Source: Alentia gelatinosa
Lineage: Eukaryota; Annelida; Polychaeta; Phyllodocida; Polynoidae
Length of the DNA: 64,000 nucleotides
Assembly (NCBI GenBank): GCA_950022655.1
Contig: OX465581.1
Location: forward strand, 33,575,300 to 33,639,299
Direction: 5' to 3'
How positions within the stretch are numbered: the first letter of the stretch is position 1; every line of letters begins with the position of its first letter. Made by a program: the position numbers and the translations under genes. Below, piece after piece: positions 1 to 13,118 of this stretch. A model generated the notes under the pieces. It saw only the letters and a program-made list of their open reading frames with translations, searched no databases and was not told the DNA's origin.

Positions 1-985
1 AATATATTATCTCAATATCTAAATGGTTCATATCACTGGGTAGACTAATTCGATGCTGGTGAACACAAATCTGGTATCTATTTTCATTTTCAACCAACTA
101 TTGACCTGTAATTTGCATCAGTAAATAAGGTGGTTTCGGGAAACCCCCAGCGAGGGTATCCAATGAATGACGTCACACGTTCAGCCTCATTTTGAAAACT
201 GAGAGTGAGCAGGCTTTGACAATATTTTGTGAAGTTTCTGTCTCCACTTGTGGGTTAGCACATCGCAGGTGTCAACTTGTCATATTGACGGCATCTCTTG
301 CGGTATCGGCAGCATACTGTCAATGCAGGTGCTGGCAAAGCTCACAGATGCATCCCCAGTATTGCCCGGGAGTCTCTGGCTGCCTCCATTGCGGTGCTGG
401 TGGTGAACTTTCAACGTGAGTGATGTCCTCTCATCAAACTTATTGGCCGATTGTGCAGTTCCAGCTGGCAAAAAACGAATAAATGGGTTTTTTTTGCCAG
501 GTGGGAGCAATCATGCTAGGCTGTCGAAAATATGTAGACTCGGTGGGACACCAGGTTCAAAACATAGCTGGCTGTACAGCGGGAACGATTTTTTCAGAGC
601 CCCAGCACACGTTAAACAACCTTGAGGCAATGTGCCAACAAACTCCAACAGCCACTGATTTCACCTAGCAACCATGACCCAGCGCCTGCTGGAACCAATA
701 GCTAGCTGTTCCACTAAACAGGCCGATACCCCATCGAGGCCAGGTCTGCTGGCAAATGCTCTATGGTTGGTGTACCACGTTTTCACCTAGTTGGTGAAAC
801 ACGTACTTAAGGGTACAAAAAGAGTTCTTTTAGTTCCTACACCAGATAGACATGGTATGAGAACGAAGGCCTTTGATATATCAGTAAGTCTACCACTGCT
901 GGGGGTGAAGGAGAAGAGTGGCTGCTCAGTGTGTGGAATATTCACTGTACCAGAATGCAACTCCATAACTTTCGGTGCTGCTGTC
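1..985. other. Non-coding stretch, no gene seen
   Basis: No recognisable protein or RNA gene. Short open frames here have no family motif. The only site-like element is a perfect palindromic cAMP-response element, TGACGTCA, at 168-175. A short inverted repeat lies at about 777-809, reading roughly ACGTTTTCACC then GGTGAAACACGT around a TAGTT loop. Confidence 0.5.
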
Positions 986-1223
986 TTGTTACTAAACCCT
1001 CCATGGCAGTTCATTCCCTGACCTTTGTCAGCAAATCCCCAGGGCAGTTCTGTCCTGACCTTTGTCAGCAAATCCCCAGGGCAGTCCTGTCCTGACCTTT
1101 GTCAGCAAATCCCTAGGGCAGTCCTCTCCTGACCCTTGTCACTAAACCTTCCAGGGTAGTTTATTCCCTGACCTTGTCAGCAAATTCCCAAAGCAGTCCT
1201 GTCCTGACCCTTGTCAGCAAATC
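986..1223. repeat. 37-bp tandem repeat, about 6 copies
   Basis: The motif CAGCAAATCCCCAGGGCAG recurs with starts at about 1029, 1066, 1103, 1140, 1178 and 1215, so the period is 37 bp with one 38-bp step. Copies differ by a few substitutions (CAGCAAATC versus CACTAAACC, CCCCAGGG versus CCTTCCAGGG), so it is an ageing minisatellite. An open frame runs across it but has no protein-like composition. Confidence 0.9.
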
Positions 1224-4200
1224 ATTCAAGTCCAAGCCCAGCCGTGATAACTACCATGACTAATTCTGTTCGACCGATACTGTTACATTACATGAAATTA
1301 CCAACTTTTCGCAAATGCTCATCTATATACATAGCAGTGATTTTAACTATAAAATGCGGTGTATACCTGTATGTGCTCCAGCCCTCCTTGACCAGTCGGC
1401 AACTCGGCAGCGGCCTATCCCAAGCGGGGCGTCCTGTATATGTCGCTCGTGTTGGCGTAGGTAAGAACGGGCGCCAGGATGGTAAGGTTCGACTACTATT
1501 CCTGAACCGAGGAGAAGCATCCGAGCTATTCGTCCGCGTCGACTGATTTCCCTGTGAGTACCATGGCCATTCTCTGGAAGTGCCATCTCCGTGCATATTG
1601 CCTACACGGTCCGCACTAATTAGTATCCTGTTAATCAGACGGCCAAACACGGGCCAGCTGCTCAGTGACGAGCTGCTCGCCACTGCCTTCTCACCGCTGT
1701 AATAACCAACAGCATCACAAGCGGGAGGCCTTTACTGACGGGTCCACATGCAGCCGACTTTATCCCGGGTCCCCTTATCGTCATTTCGGGGTTATGGTCT
1801 CTTCCCTAGCATTGGGGAGACCCAGAGAACGGGTGGTTGTAGGTTCCATTAGAAGAGAGCTGCACGTGCTTGGAATTCAAGGGTTGCCAGTGGGGGAGTT
1901 CCTCTTGGTGAAGGGACGTCTGCTTTGTGGTGGTAGTGGCAGTTTGTTTGTGTCCACACGCTGCTAACGGACTGACACGTCATGGTGATATGTGCAGATG
2001 ACAGGTAACAGTCAACATAGCCCATTACAGGTAACCATGACGCCCAACGCTAAAAGCGGACGCAGGAGCATGCTGCTACTTACTACGGCCATCAGCACGC
2101 GCCCGGTCCCACCTCCACTACCCACGCGTCTTACCTATCATCGCCACCATTATCATCACCATGGCAACTCATGTGTACGGGGATTTTGACAAGAGCTTTG
2201 CTATTTTCACTCCAGTGGGTAATATTGTCCAATTGCCGGAAGCCTAGGGCAGCTTGGAACCTCCCTATTCCCCAATGAAAACAATGCAAAGTCAATATAA
2301 TGAAATGCTCTTTTCAAATCTATCTCCGCCCCCGATATATCATGCTTCTTCAAAAAGTAAGGAATAGCCACTGGTGTGGCGGATTTCGCATCTCTCTATT
2401 CTTGTATCGCGGATCTAGTTTTGAATTATACCAGAATAGACAGCACTTACAGCTTGGGTAACCTGGCGGTAAGTGCGCGCAGTCCTAGGTAGCTTGTGCA
2501 TGCGTGTTTGTCTGTGTCAGTTTGAGGAGCACAGGATGATATGCACGGAGTAATCAGGAACCAACATTCTATTATCAAGTGCAGGTGTAAAGTGCCGTGA
2601 AAGTCGGATACTTAATTACTGTTCAAGGACGGTGACAGAGGGTTTTGGTCTTACCTGTTTCTAATAATTATTAACATTAAGATCTCTCACTGTTTTCAGA
2701 ATATTAATGTTATAGAAAAGACGCTTAAATGAGTTGTTGAGCTGTTATAGGTATGATGCTATCGTGGTTGGCTGCTAGTCAAATTTTGGTAGCAGTAAAT
2801 TGCTAGGAGAGGTCAAAGGTCACCAAATTTTGGCAGTTCAAAATCTTTAGTTATTTTAATCATATTTCAGCATTTCTCAAATTTCAGATTGCTAGGTATA
2901 GATTAGGCTAATATTCTATGTGGCTTTGACCAAGGTCAAGATTTTCAAGGTCAATTCTTAAAATTTGAAAAATGTTTGGTAATGTTAATATAGAATTTTT
3001 TTTTTATTTTTTTTTTGTGACATCTTAGCCACGTCCTAAAGATTTAATGTTAATATAAAACATTAAGATTTGCAAGAGGGCTCTCCTGAAATCTTTTATA
3101 TTTTCTTAAGTTACAGAAACATCTGATCTTGATATCCTGTATTATTTATCCAATTGTCCAAGGTCAGGGTCAAGGTTAAATATGAAAATGTGTGCACCAG
3201 TGGATGTATATTATATCAAAACTACCCTACTGCTTTCGGACAATATGTTACAACACTAACTCTCGGTGCTGTTATTTCACTTTCTTCTTTGATAATTTGA
3301 TGGATTCTTACTTTCTTTTAATTTCTGTTCAGATATTTTCTTTGTTGCTGACATATGCAGTTTCACTTTTCCAGAGTTCATAACCATGGTACATATATAA
3401 CTGCATTAGAATTCTGACATCATGTCCACACAGGGTTTTCTTTACTAAAGATAACAGCTTGATCTAGAGCTTGACTGGAAATGATCCAAAGACCGAAATA
3501 CAACAATACATGTGCGTCATAAGCATGAAGGCAACAAGACATATGATAGTTCTTATAGCGATAAAAATATATGTGACTAGTTATCATTACGACACGCGGA
3601 AAAACCTGTACCAAACCTTCCGGCGGAAGAGAAACTGACCTGTGTGCTGCTAAGAATTAGCTGGTGTGAGTAGTATGGCCTGGGGTCCCTGAGTGAGAAA
3701 TCCTTGATATCGCCAGTAAAATACCGACTGATCCCAGGAGATCTGCCGATCAAGCCACAGAAACCCTCTCCTTACGACGGCTACCACGCACCAATGACCG
3801 TGTTTACATATCTACATGTTCAACAGTCGGGGATACTACAGTGCGACGCAAGTGGAAAGATCCACATGGGAGGTCTATTTTTTCTGTTCAAATAAGGGCT
3901 GCGTATCAAGCAATACCAATCGACATTTGTTACCATAAAACGTTATTAGGGATTTATCACAAACCAACCAAACCGGAATATATTTTTAGTTTAAACTCGA
4001 TCAATACTTAGTAGGCGTATGTGAAGCTAGACACCAATAAGTTTGTCAGTACCTCCTGGTTTGTGACATTTTCACCAACAGTTGGACACAAAGTTGAGTG
4101 GTTTCACTGCCATATCATCATTACTGCAATACTCACTGTTGCATGAAGACATTAACTTTATGTAGCTAATTTCATGAGTGATGTTAATTCTTAAATGACA

Positions 4201-5540
4201 CAGAGCAAAAAAAGTGGAGCAACATTTTTCATTTCCGTGTCGTAAGTAAATCGGGACGCACATACTTATTCAATGTGTCCATACAGACCTATCAAAACTC
4301 GCTGAGCAAACTTACTACAGTCACTGACCAAATACCCTCGAGGTAACTAATTCAAGACTCATAGATTGAATAAGAATCCACCATTCATGGTTGGAAAAGG
4401 CCAAATGAGTGCCAGAGAACCAATTGTATGACTATAAAAGACGGAAATAGTCACAGAGTGAAATGTCTTATTCCTTAAACATATAATCGCCTGACCAATC
4501 AATGGTACTGAGCCCTTGGAAGTTTTGATACGAGCACCAACAACCACCAATGTGTACATTCAAAGCAATAACTCTTGGAAATTCCAACCACAAAAAAAGT
4601 GTTAAATTTCACATGGTCAAGGTTAAGAGGGAAAACTAATGCGCTAGACTTTTTTTTATCCATCTTTGATATCATTTGATTTTGATATACTAAAACTTTA
4701 TGGTTTTCAAATCGACTTCTTTAATCCTCTCGTCTTCTTGTTTGTACAGCTAAACGTTTAAATGACCAATTACCAGCAGCTTATCCATGTGTCATAGGAT
4801 GACAGGCCATATCGCTTTATTCATATCTAATTGCATAACATTATGCAGCATTATGGGACTCCGTACAGTGACTGTACTGTCCTGTAGTTTAACATGAAGT
4901 TGTTAATTGGATCTGATGTTTCTGGCGGCATTTTGTACTTGTAGGCTTCTATGTTACGTAAGGGTTGGCCTATGCGATGAAAACCAGCTACCTGAAGGCT
5001 GACACAACCGACCACTTTATTTGATGCTCTGGACTTCAGTTGCACAGTTATAGACTGTATAACTGCATTATGCATCAATAAAGTAATTTTTGAGAAATTG
5101 AGATTTTTTTTCTAATTACCAGCAATTCACCTATATGGGAGGTCTTCTATCACCGCATTGTAATCTATAACGTTATTGTTTTTACCCACTTTACAATTAA
5201 CTCCGTGGGCAAGTGATAAGTATCAATATGTTCATCATACATATAGCACATGCCATGATATTCTGTTTCCTGATTATTCAGAGTTATATATGGAAAATGT
5301 TTGTAGATAATGCTGATTGTGTTAATTTAAATATGGAATAACGACAAGTGACATCTTTTCTACTTAAGTCAGTAATATAAAAGATCTTTTTATATGATAA
5401 TGATATTATCAGGATCATAGGTAGTATAGGTTACTATGGGTATAATCTATGTCTAGGAGAGCGTAGGGAATGTCCTCATGTGGTGCTTAAAAGAACCTTT
5501 GGAAGGTAATTTCTTTACTTCGGGTGGGAGTATGTTCCGC
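1224..5540. other. Non-coding stretch, no gene seen
   Basis: No recognisable gene in either strand. Open frames are short and lack motifs. Between about 2810 and 3180 the phrase AGGTCA recurs, including a perfect direct repeat with one-base spacer (AGGTCA-A-AGGTCA) at 2810-2822, which matches a nuclear-receptor DR1 site. Whether it is used is unknown. Confidence 0.5.
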
Positions 5541-5896
5541 AATAGGCCTTTTTCCACTGGCCGGCGATGCGCCTTATCTAGTTGGTTACGCAATGCATGC
5601 GGCCAAGCATAGCCCTGGCAACGTATTCTTTAGCATTAGAGGACTGAGTGAATAAGGCTTATACCTTTGCAGATTATGTTTAGATTATGTTTAATGACAA
5701 TGCAGTGATTGCATCGTATTCTATGGTATTCCAGCTACAATTTGGTGGGTTTAACATTCATGTTGGTTTACTAATATTTATTTTATATCGTTTAGATAAA
5801 CTCCTTTAGAGAATACATATTGTATACAAACACTCTTGTATAGGCAATTCAACCAATATATCTTACTTTTGTTCCATTAATGTCACACAGACATAA

Positions 5897-5934
<38 letters not shown>

Positions 5935-5938
5935 GTAC

Positions 5939-5974
<36 letters not shown>

Positions 5975-6763
5975 GTATATGTATATATATATATGTATAT
6001 ATATATGTATATATATATATATATATGTACAAATATATTTATACATATGTAATACACATGTATATATGATGCATACATTTATTCCTGTTTTATTTACTGT
6101 TTACTTACTTTATTTCCGATTATTCATCTTCCACTATGACATTTATTATTTACCGGTACTTTCTGGAGATATGGACGTTAATATCATTATAGATAAATAA
6201 AAAATATATATGTAGGTTTGTATTATACACCTAACCCATTTGAAATATTGTAAAATCATTATATATTTGACTTTTATAGTGTTATATGAGATGACAAAGA
6301 ATATATTTCTTGAGTTTTTGTTCATTTTTAAATCATAATGTCTGGTGTTTGAGATTCCTGACTAAATATATTTATCCAAAATAATAGTTTTGCTGAGAAT
6401 TACTTTATTATAAACTAGTTTTTTTTGCACTCTGGAAATGCACAAAATACATGGCCTACAGTGATGTGTTACTATACTTACCAATGTATGATAATGTGTA
6501 AGCTCTATAACAACCAAACAATGTCTAAAAACTGAGACAATAATCAACTATAAAGTTTAGACAACCTGTCTTGGTGTTTAGAGTGTCCCCTCTTGTTCTA
6601 ACACTCCTATCTGAAATAAAACAACACCTCTGCTCTCATACCCGCCACTCACACCCTATGTGAGAAAGGGCTAAGCCCAGTCAGACAGCGTAATGTTTGG
6701 CCGAACGGCCGCGTTGCCATGCAACATGACCGCATGGCGGCGCTGAACGGAAAAACGGCTATT
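5541..6763. mobile_element. DNA-transposon-like element, long copy
   Basis: The left end reads GCAATAGGCCTTTTTCC and the right end, reverse complemented, GCAATAGCCGTTTTTCC, giving imperfect terminal inverted repeats that continue into GC-rich subterminal sequence (GGCCGGCG / CAGCGCCG). A second copy at about 32256-32830 shares both ends and internal blocks such as GGTTACGCAATGCATGC, CTTTAGCATT and GTATTCTATGGTAT. This copy is longer because a TA/TATG microsatellite (5897-6028) and flanking sequence lie inside. No transposase frame is visible, so it is presumably non-autonomous. The ends resemble the short TTTCCATTGGCCGA elements elsewhere in the window. Confidence 0.7.
5897..6028. repeat. (TA)n/(TATG) microsatellite
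   Basis: Alternating TA tract interrupted by TATG/TACATA units. It produces long Tyr-Ile open frames on both strands that are not genes. Confidence 0.95.
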
Positions 6764-8419
6764 GCTCACCTCAGAATCTGGGCGATTTCTTGTATAATTC
6801 AGTTTTGAGGAGGCGAGTTTTAAACAATAATATCGGTCACTTGATCTTCAGACCATACCTTACACTGATTCTCTGGCTGTATAATTTGATGAATTAAGAA
6901 TCATTCATCTGGCAAATTATAAGTTTAAACAAAAGGTAAACAAGTCATTGTTAAACCAAGGAGAAAGGAATACGCGACAAACGCAGAGCATCATTCTTAA
7001 AACCATAAGACGACTTGTTAAAAATTATAAAACCATTGTTTTGTATAGTGTGTGTGTGTGTGGGGGGGGGGGGGCTTTGTATTTGAAATTATTAGCCCAA
7101 AAAGAAAAAAATGACTAAATTGCTACGGTATTCACCAAAATTCAGCTCCACTTTGTTACGATGTATCCTGATACTTGCATTTATCCTAGTCATTGAGTAC
7201 TCATACTGAACATATTTGATTAATGTATTGAAACGTTCTTGTCAAACTGCTATGGTGAAATAGCATAATTTTCTTTACAGCCATTCGATCAACACTCCAA
7301 TACAAGACATTTCAATTGATGTGCAATGAAATTGTTACAGAAGGTGACATTGTGATGACTGCAGTAAAATGTTACGGCACTCTACTTGGCATCAACCAAA
7401 GCAACTAAGGGTGCAGGATTTTACAGTGAATGCCTGCTATAAATCAGAATGCAGCCACCACCTGGAGTATTATTTTCTCTATCATACACTTATTAGCATT
7501 AATATAAAATGAAAAGGAAAGGCCACTTCAGTTTAAAGGTACAGTAGAACGGACACTCCGCTTTTTTCAAATTCCATGACTTTTCCATGACCACTTTCAT
7601 TTTCCAGATTTTTCAGTCTCCGTGGGAACCCTTGTAATTTATAGCAGAAGGTTATTTACCTAGACCGGGAAATATTCATTAATTGATGCTCATAGATTTA
7701 GGCCCTATGCCTATTTAAAAAAGACATTATGATAAAATTATTGAATACCCTGTCACATTCCCAATATTTATAATTGTGTAAAACCAACCATCATTACAAT
7801 CCTTAATTTTTGTTGTTGTTAATATATAGTGCCAGACCATACTGAGTCTGACCCTGTGATGCCTTTTTAGTTTTTAAGATGCCTTTTTAGTGTTTTAAGA
7901 TGCCTTGTTCCTTTTCCCTCTCAAATAAATATTTACTAGCCTAAGAAACTCTTAAAAGCAGTTACCTACACCTATGAATTCTATTTTGGATTTTATGGTA
8001 CAGATTTCTTTGTTACAGACATATCCAGGGAAATCACTATGGCTCTGACACCATGATGTCACAACCGGATCACGCTATATGGTAACGGCATTTAGTTTGG
8101 AATTAACCATTCCTTCCAAGTAGCATGGTTGTTAGGATTGGTTATACTTATAAGCCACGTCATTATCAATCTAACAGTTAACACCAGGAGCTCTGAATAT
8201 AAGTCTCAATATTTAGATTAATTTTCAATCTATACATATGGATGAATATAAGATAATTAGTATAAAAAGACGATGATATTTCAGAACTGTAGACTATACT
8301 ATCTATGTAATGCCTCAATGAATTTAAAATAGATGAGATAAACGACTTGAAATAACCCAAATTGTTCCCATCAAATTTTAGTTCTGAGTGGATCATTTAG
8401 TAATTTCAGAAAAAAACAA
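6764..8419. other. Non-coding stretch, no gene seen
   Basis: No gene recognised. It contains a GT run passing into a G homopolymer at 7048-7074, and at about 7545 the phrase TACAGTAGAACGGACACTCCGC, which looks like a lone pogo/Tigger-type element end. Confidence 0.45.
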
Positions 8420-8490
8420 AGTAGCCCTGAGAACCCTGATGAAGGCCCCAAAAGCCAAAATGTTGATTACCTGACAACTAACTCTGTAAT
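8420..8490 (+). ncRNA. Hammerhead-ribozyme-like motif, degenerate
   Basis: The sequence CTGATGA at 8436-8442 matches the hammerhead core CUGAUGA. It is followed by a short hairpin (GGC 8444-8446 with GCC 8454-8456, candidate stem II), then AAAA where the core requires GAAA, then GTTG 8462-8465 pairing with CAAC 8475-8478 (candidate stem III). GAG before and CTC after could form part of stem I. Penelope-like retroelements are known to carry hammerhead motifs in their terminal repeats, and a Penelope-type endonuclease remnant lies just downstream. The lost G of GAAA suggests an inactive relic. Chance or another repeat with this phrase cannot be excluded. Confidence 0.4.
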
Positions 8491-8550
8491 ACACCATCAA
8501 CGACAATAAAGGCCATATTAATCTCATTTTGGTGGATTTGTGGTTGCTTT

Positions 8551-9060
8551 GTGTTTAGTACTTACCTAGATATATCTAAAGAAGAATGTCAGGGAAAGGA
8601 TCCCCTGTCGATACAAGGTCCCCCTGCTAAGACACCAAATGAATTCAACACCCGCAAGTACAGGTATTGCAATGTTCTGGACACTGCGGGACGAATCACG
8701 TCCTGGGTAATGGGATGGACGTACTCGGCAAAATACAATATATGTTGTCAGTGTTATTATCTTCATTATTATAATATAACATACAAACACTGTTCTAAAC
8801 AGTACATGGGTCAGATGAAACGTTGACTAATGGATCTTTTTCATCAATATTTTTATCGGTTCAAGCATTTGGATACTAATATGGGCCACCACTTAAACAC
8901 TCATGGGCACAATGGTCTATCTGATGTAAGAATTAATATTGTAGATTTCATACACTACACCCCAAACTTGGAGGTGGCTCTTCGCAATAGCATAGAGTGG
9001 AATCGGATGTTCAGACTCCAAACACAAATTCCATAAACCTTATAGACGCACCAAATTATT
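8551..9060 (+). pseudogene. Penelope-like element GIY-YIG endonuclease, broken
   Basis: In one frame the translation runs from a Cys-containing linker (YCNVLDTAGRITSWVMGWT, then CCQCYYLHYYNITYKHCSKQ) into QYMGQMKR and then LMDLFHQYFYRFKH, GHHLNTHGHNGLSD and IVDFIHYTP. This is the C-terminal GIY-YIG endonuclease region of a Penelope-like pol protein (pattern C..C..QYVG.T.R...R...H, HFN..GH). A TGA at 8824-8826 interrupts the frame where the family has Arg, consistent with a CGA to TGA transition. The frame decays again after QTQIP near 9035. The reverse transcriptase part is missing upstream, so this is a 5'-truncated, dead copy. Confidence 0.8.
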
Positions 9061-9735
9061 AGTCCCCTTTTCCCCTTTCAGCAATATTCACTTGTCTTGA
9101 TCAAATCGCCTAGTCTATAAATTATTTTTTTTAAATTATCAAAATGAATTATAATTTTGAAGAGTAAACATGGGACATCCATTGATTATATAATTTAGGA
9201 ATTGGGATTATCAGTCAGTCTTCCTATGGACACTACCATTTTTCTTTTTTTTAATGATATGATTCGCCTGTATATTACATTGCGGTCTACCACCATAATC
9301 ATTAAAAAGGTCCGCGGTGTTCCCAATGATATATTCGCGGAGTTGTGACAGAATGCGATACTTTTCCAAGGTCACTGGTGCCTATCTACTCAGTATTTGT
9401 CAACTAAACATAAGCGTGACGTCTGCAGAGTACTTGACACTCGAGGGCTGCTGTCACCACTACTCTACTGCCCTTGATGCTAAAGTTATTACAGAGTGTT
9501 ACTTGTCACTAAATGATATAGCTCAGCGTCGCGGTTCTATGTCAGATAAGACCCTTTTCAGGTGTGCCCAGCTGGCGTCGCAGTGTCACACACGTCATGC
9601 ACAACAGTGCATGCCGATGCAGTGCCTGATGCATACTTAAGCCATCGGACCATTTTAAGAAAGGTGTGTGATATTTATATGGAGTCTGACTTTGAACAGC
9701 GGCTATGCTATTAGTCCTCTGGCAGCATTCCAGGT
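9061..9735. other. Non-coding stretch, no gene seen
   Basis: One 107-codon open frame on the + strand (9317-9640) has no recognised motif and no clear splice context. Nothing else is supported. Confidence 0.4.
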
Positions 9736-11785
9736 AGTCTCAGGTGTATAACGATCCCCTTTCTCTCAATCAAAATCCTAGATACAGCTTGTATAAAATA
9801 CAAAACCCAAGTGAATCTTTAGGCTTTGCCTCCTGGATCCTCACCTGGGTCTTTGCTGCTGGACCCCTGGCAAGCTACTCATGCAATTTCATGTGTATGG
9901 CTCCCTCTCCCCATAACACAATCCTACAATGTATAAATATAAAAATCCAAATAGTTCTGGGGCTTTGCAACTGGACCCCTGGCAATATTCCCAGATTATG
10001 TCAGGCATGTGACCCCCACTCCTTCAAACAAATCCTAGGTACAGCTTGTATAATCGACAAATTCTAAGTGCTGCTAGGGGCTTCCAAGGTAGTCCAAAGT
10101 GTGCCTCCCACCTGAAACAAAATACTGGGTATGCCCCTGGAGAATGCTGCTTTAGGAGAATGTGGTCAAGGTAGTACCAATTGTGCCCCCCCCCCCCCTC
10201 CCTCTGAATAAGCACATACATCTATATGCTCTTGTTTCAGTGACTCTCAACAAGACAAGTAGGGCACCTAAAATTAATCCAAATGCCAAGCTCTATGGGG
10301 TGATTTGCCTCAGGGACCCCTTCTATTCTTCCCAATTAATCTCAGGTCTGTGACCACCCCATTCACTGAAAAAAATCCTGGATCCAAATTGTATAAAAGC
10401 AAAGTCCTTCTAAGGGCTTTGTCCCAAGGATCCCCAGGAGGGACTTTGCCACTGGACCCCCATTGATATTCGTAGATAGTCTCAGGTATGTGACCCCCTC
10501 CCTAAACCTAAATCCTTGGAACAACTTGTATAATGTTTAAAATCCAAGTGTTTCTGGGGTTTGCCTCCTGGACTACCAGAAGAAATATGCCACTGGACCC
10601 CTGACAATCTCCCCAGGTAGTCTCAAGTGTATAAATCTCCTCAAGACATAACCCTATGGGTATAGCTTTTATAAGTGTGAAATCCAAGTATTCCCAGGGG
10701 GCTTTGCCCCCTTGACCCCTATGAGGGCTTTATTGCTGGACCCCTGGTACCTGATCTCAGGTCTGTATCTCCCGTTTCGTGAGACAAACACCTGTGGACA
10801 GCTTGTGTAATCTATGAAATCCAAATTTTTCTTAGGGATTTGCCCCTAGACCGCATTATGGGCTTTCCTAACCCTCTTGCAATATTGCCATGTGATCCTG
10901 GGGGCTTTGCCCCCTGGACCACCATGAGTGGCCTTGCTGCTAGACCTCTGACAATATTCCCAGATAGCTTAACATATGTAACCCCTTACCTGAAACAAAA
11001 TCCTGGGGACAGCTTGTAGAATTTTTATGATACAAGGTTGTCTAGGGTCTTTAACTCCTGGACCCACAGAAGGGGGTTTACTGCAACATATCAAGATAAG
11101 AAGTGTAACCCCCATCCCTGAAACAAAACCCTGGATACAGAATTCATATAATCTGTTTTCTTTCAAGGGCTTTGGCCCCTGGACCCCCAGAAGGGGCATT
11201 TCTGCTAGATCCTGGCAATATTCACAGATAGCCTAAGATGTGTATGCCCCCCCCCCCCCCACCCACTTTGTCCTGGGGATGGCTTCTATAATCTATAATA
11301 TCCAAATGTTTTCAGGGGCTTTGCCCCCTGGACCCCAGAGGTGGTTTTGCAGCCAGACCCCTGGTAATAATCCCAGATAGCCTAAGATGTGTATCCCCTC
11401 TCCCTAAAAAAAAATCCTGGGTACAGATTGTATAATCCATGAAATTCAGGTTTTTCAGGGGGGGGGGGGGGGGGAGGAGGGGGGCTGGCCACATTCCCCC
11501 TGAAACAGAATCTTCGATACAGCTTATAAAATACTAAGTGCATTCGATACCCTGTAGGATGGGTTTCTTAACTGGACCCTCAATCTTCAGAGGTGTCCCC
11601 CCCCCCCTCCCCCCCCCCCCCCCCCGAAACAAAAACCTGGGTACACCCTGCAGCTTATGTAATCTATAAAACCTTTGCCCCATACCCTACAGGAGGTTTT
11701 TTTTTAGCTGGACCCTTGTCAATCTTCAAAGCCCCCCCCCCCCCCCCCCCATAAAAAAAAAAATCCTGGGTACGTCCCTGAAATA
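9736..11785. repeat. Diverged satellite-like array, about 140-bp unit
   Basis: The phrase AATCCTGGGTACAGCTTGTATAAT recurs in variant form at about 9769, 10029, 10375, 10511, 10649, 10788, 10999, 11126, 11271, 11412, 11509, 11632 and 11762, mostly 125-145 bp apart. Each unit also holds GGGGCTTTGCCCCCTGGACCC, a TTGCTGCTGGACCCCTGGCAATATTCCC-like block and GTGTGACCCCCTCCCTGAAAC. Some spacings are shorter or longer, so units have been lost or fused. C or G homopolymers occur at 10186-10198, 11247-11260, 11458-11474, 11597-11625 and 11732-11750. Open frames across it are artefacts of the repeat. Confidence 0.85.
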
Positions 11786-11858
11786 GACAGTAGACTAGAT
11801 CTAGACTAGCCAGCCGGGTTCCTCTGCCATAGACTGTATAGAGCGCTCCACCCGGGTC

Positions 11859-12139
11859 GTCATTTCATACTGCGCACACTCTGACATATATAAGGGGGGG
11901 GGGGGGAATGAATCGTTAAATATATACACATTTGTCTTTGCCAACCTTCAAAACAGCTGTATCTTATATTATAACTGTGTATTTAGAGGTAGTTTTCCAG
12001 TGGAGCTTGGCTGGTTCTCAAGTCCAGCCATTTTGTTCAGTTTTCCTTGCTGGTTCTACAACTGCATAGTGCCTCGCCTAATAACATTGAACAGCTGTTC
12101 ACCCCTGAATGGAGATCAGGAGTGAATACTTTACCTAGA
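11859..12139 (+). repeat. Dispersed repeat family A, copy 1
   Basis: About 280 bp clearly related to 16295-16569 in the same orientation. Shared blocks include CTGACATATA, TTTGTCTTTGCCAACCTTCA, AGAGGTAGTTTTCC, CCATTTTGTTCAG, GAACAGCTGTTCACC and GTGAATACTTTACCTAG. No terminal inverted repeat or coding capacity is visible, so the class is unknown. Confidence 0.85.
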
Positions 12140-13044
12140 TATAGACTATTCATTGATTCAAGTGTGCAAAATTTGGTGAGTTCTGCCATATTTGAGCCTG
12201 AGGAAGTCCCTTAGACAGTGCACTACACACATAAATAAAACTACCTTACATTACTTAAAACGAACCTTGGCCCTGTATTGGAATAATGAACTAGTTTCTT
12301 AGGTTTGGCATTTGTAGCAAGGCCAAACCTTCCAAACAGAAAGAGAGCCTTGAGTACTTCTAGTAGGCCCTACTTGCCAGGTATATAGTGACACTGCACT
12401 GCAAGTCGCTGGTGGCACCAAGTTGAATTTGAAGTGGGTGACATCGTCGTCTCAAAATGGGACTGTACTAGTTAGTCGTATGTTGAAATTTAACAGTAGC
12501 AGTAGGCCTACTAAGTATTATATTGCCTGGGAATTAGCTGAATATATTCGGAGACGGATTAATAGCCACTTACCTTGTTTAGTGTTGCGTGGTACAAAAT
12601 ATCAACCCAGAGCATCGTGCAAAACATGCGCTTCCGCCATTGATAAAGCCCGCCTACTTGTGTTTACGTATGACACTGCGCCGCTCCTGTTTATCCGTCC
12701 ACAAAACCTATATATTTCCCGTAGGTTAATCTAGCGGTGCAGTGTGTTTACTTATAGGAAAGCTCACCAAGCAGATCTCTTGTATGCATATCCGATGTAA
12801 CCCCATGCTCTGAGAGTGGAAAATTGATCGAGAGGCAACTATTGCATGCCGTTTTGTTGCTTATCATACAAAATCTATATCCAAACTGAAACGCGCTGAA
12901 ATATTGCATACACCTATCCTTGAAACTCGACATAGTTTATATATCTATACAAATCTGATATGATGGTAGGCCTAATGGTATATATAATCACGGACATATA
13001 ATACAGTCTTCCAAGTCCGTGATATAATTGATGATAATATAACA

Positions 13045-13118
<74 letters not shown>

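Noticed and set aside
1211..1683. Overlapping frames of 111 and 131 codons on opposite strands
   Set aside because: No family motif, no splice context; partly within the 37-bp tandem array.
5849..6200. Long Tyr/Ile-rich open frames on both strands
   Set aside because: They are translations of the TA microsatellite.
9317..9640. 107-codon + strand frame
   Set aside because: No motif and no credible splice sites; composition not distinctive.
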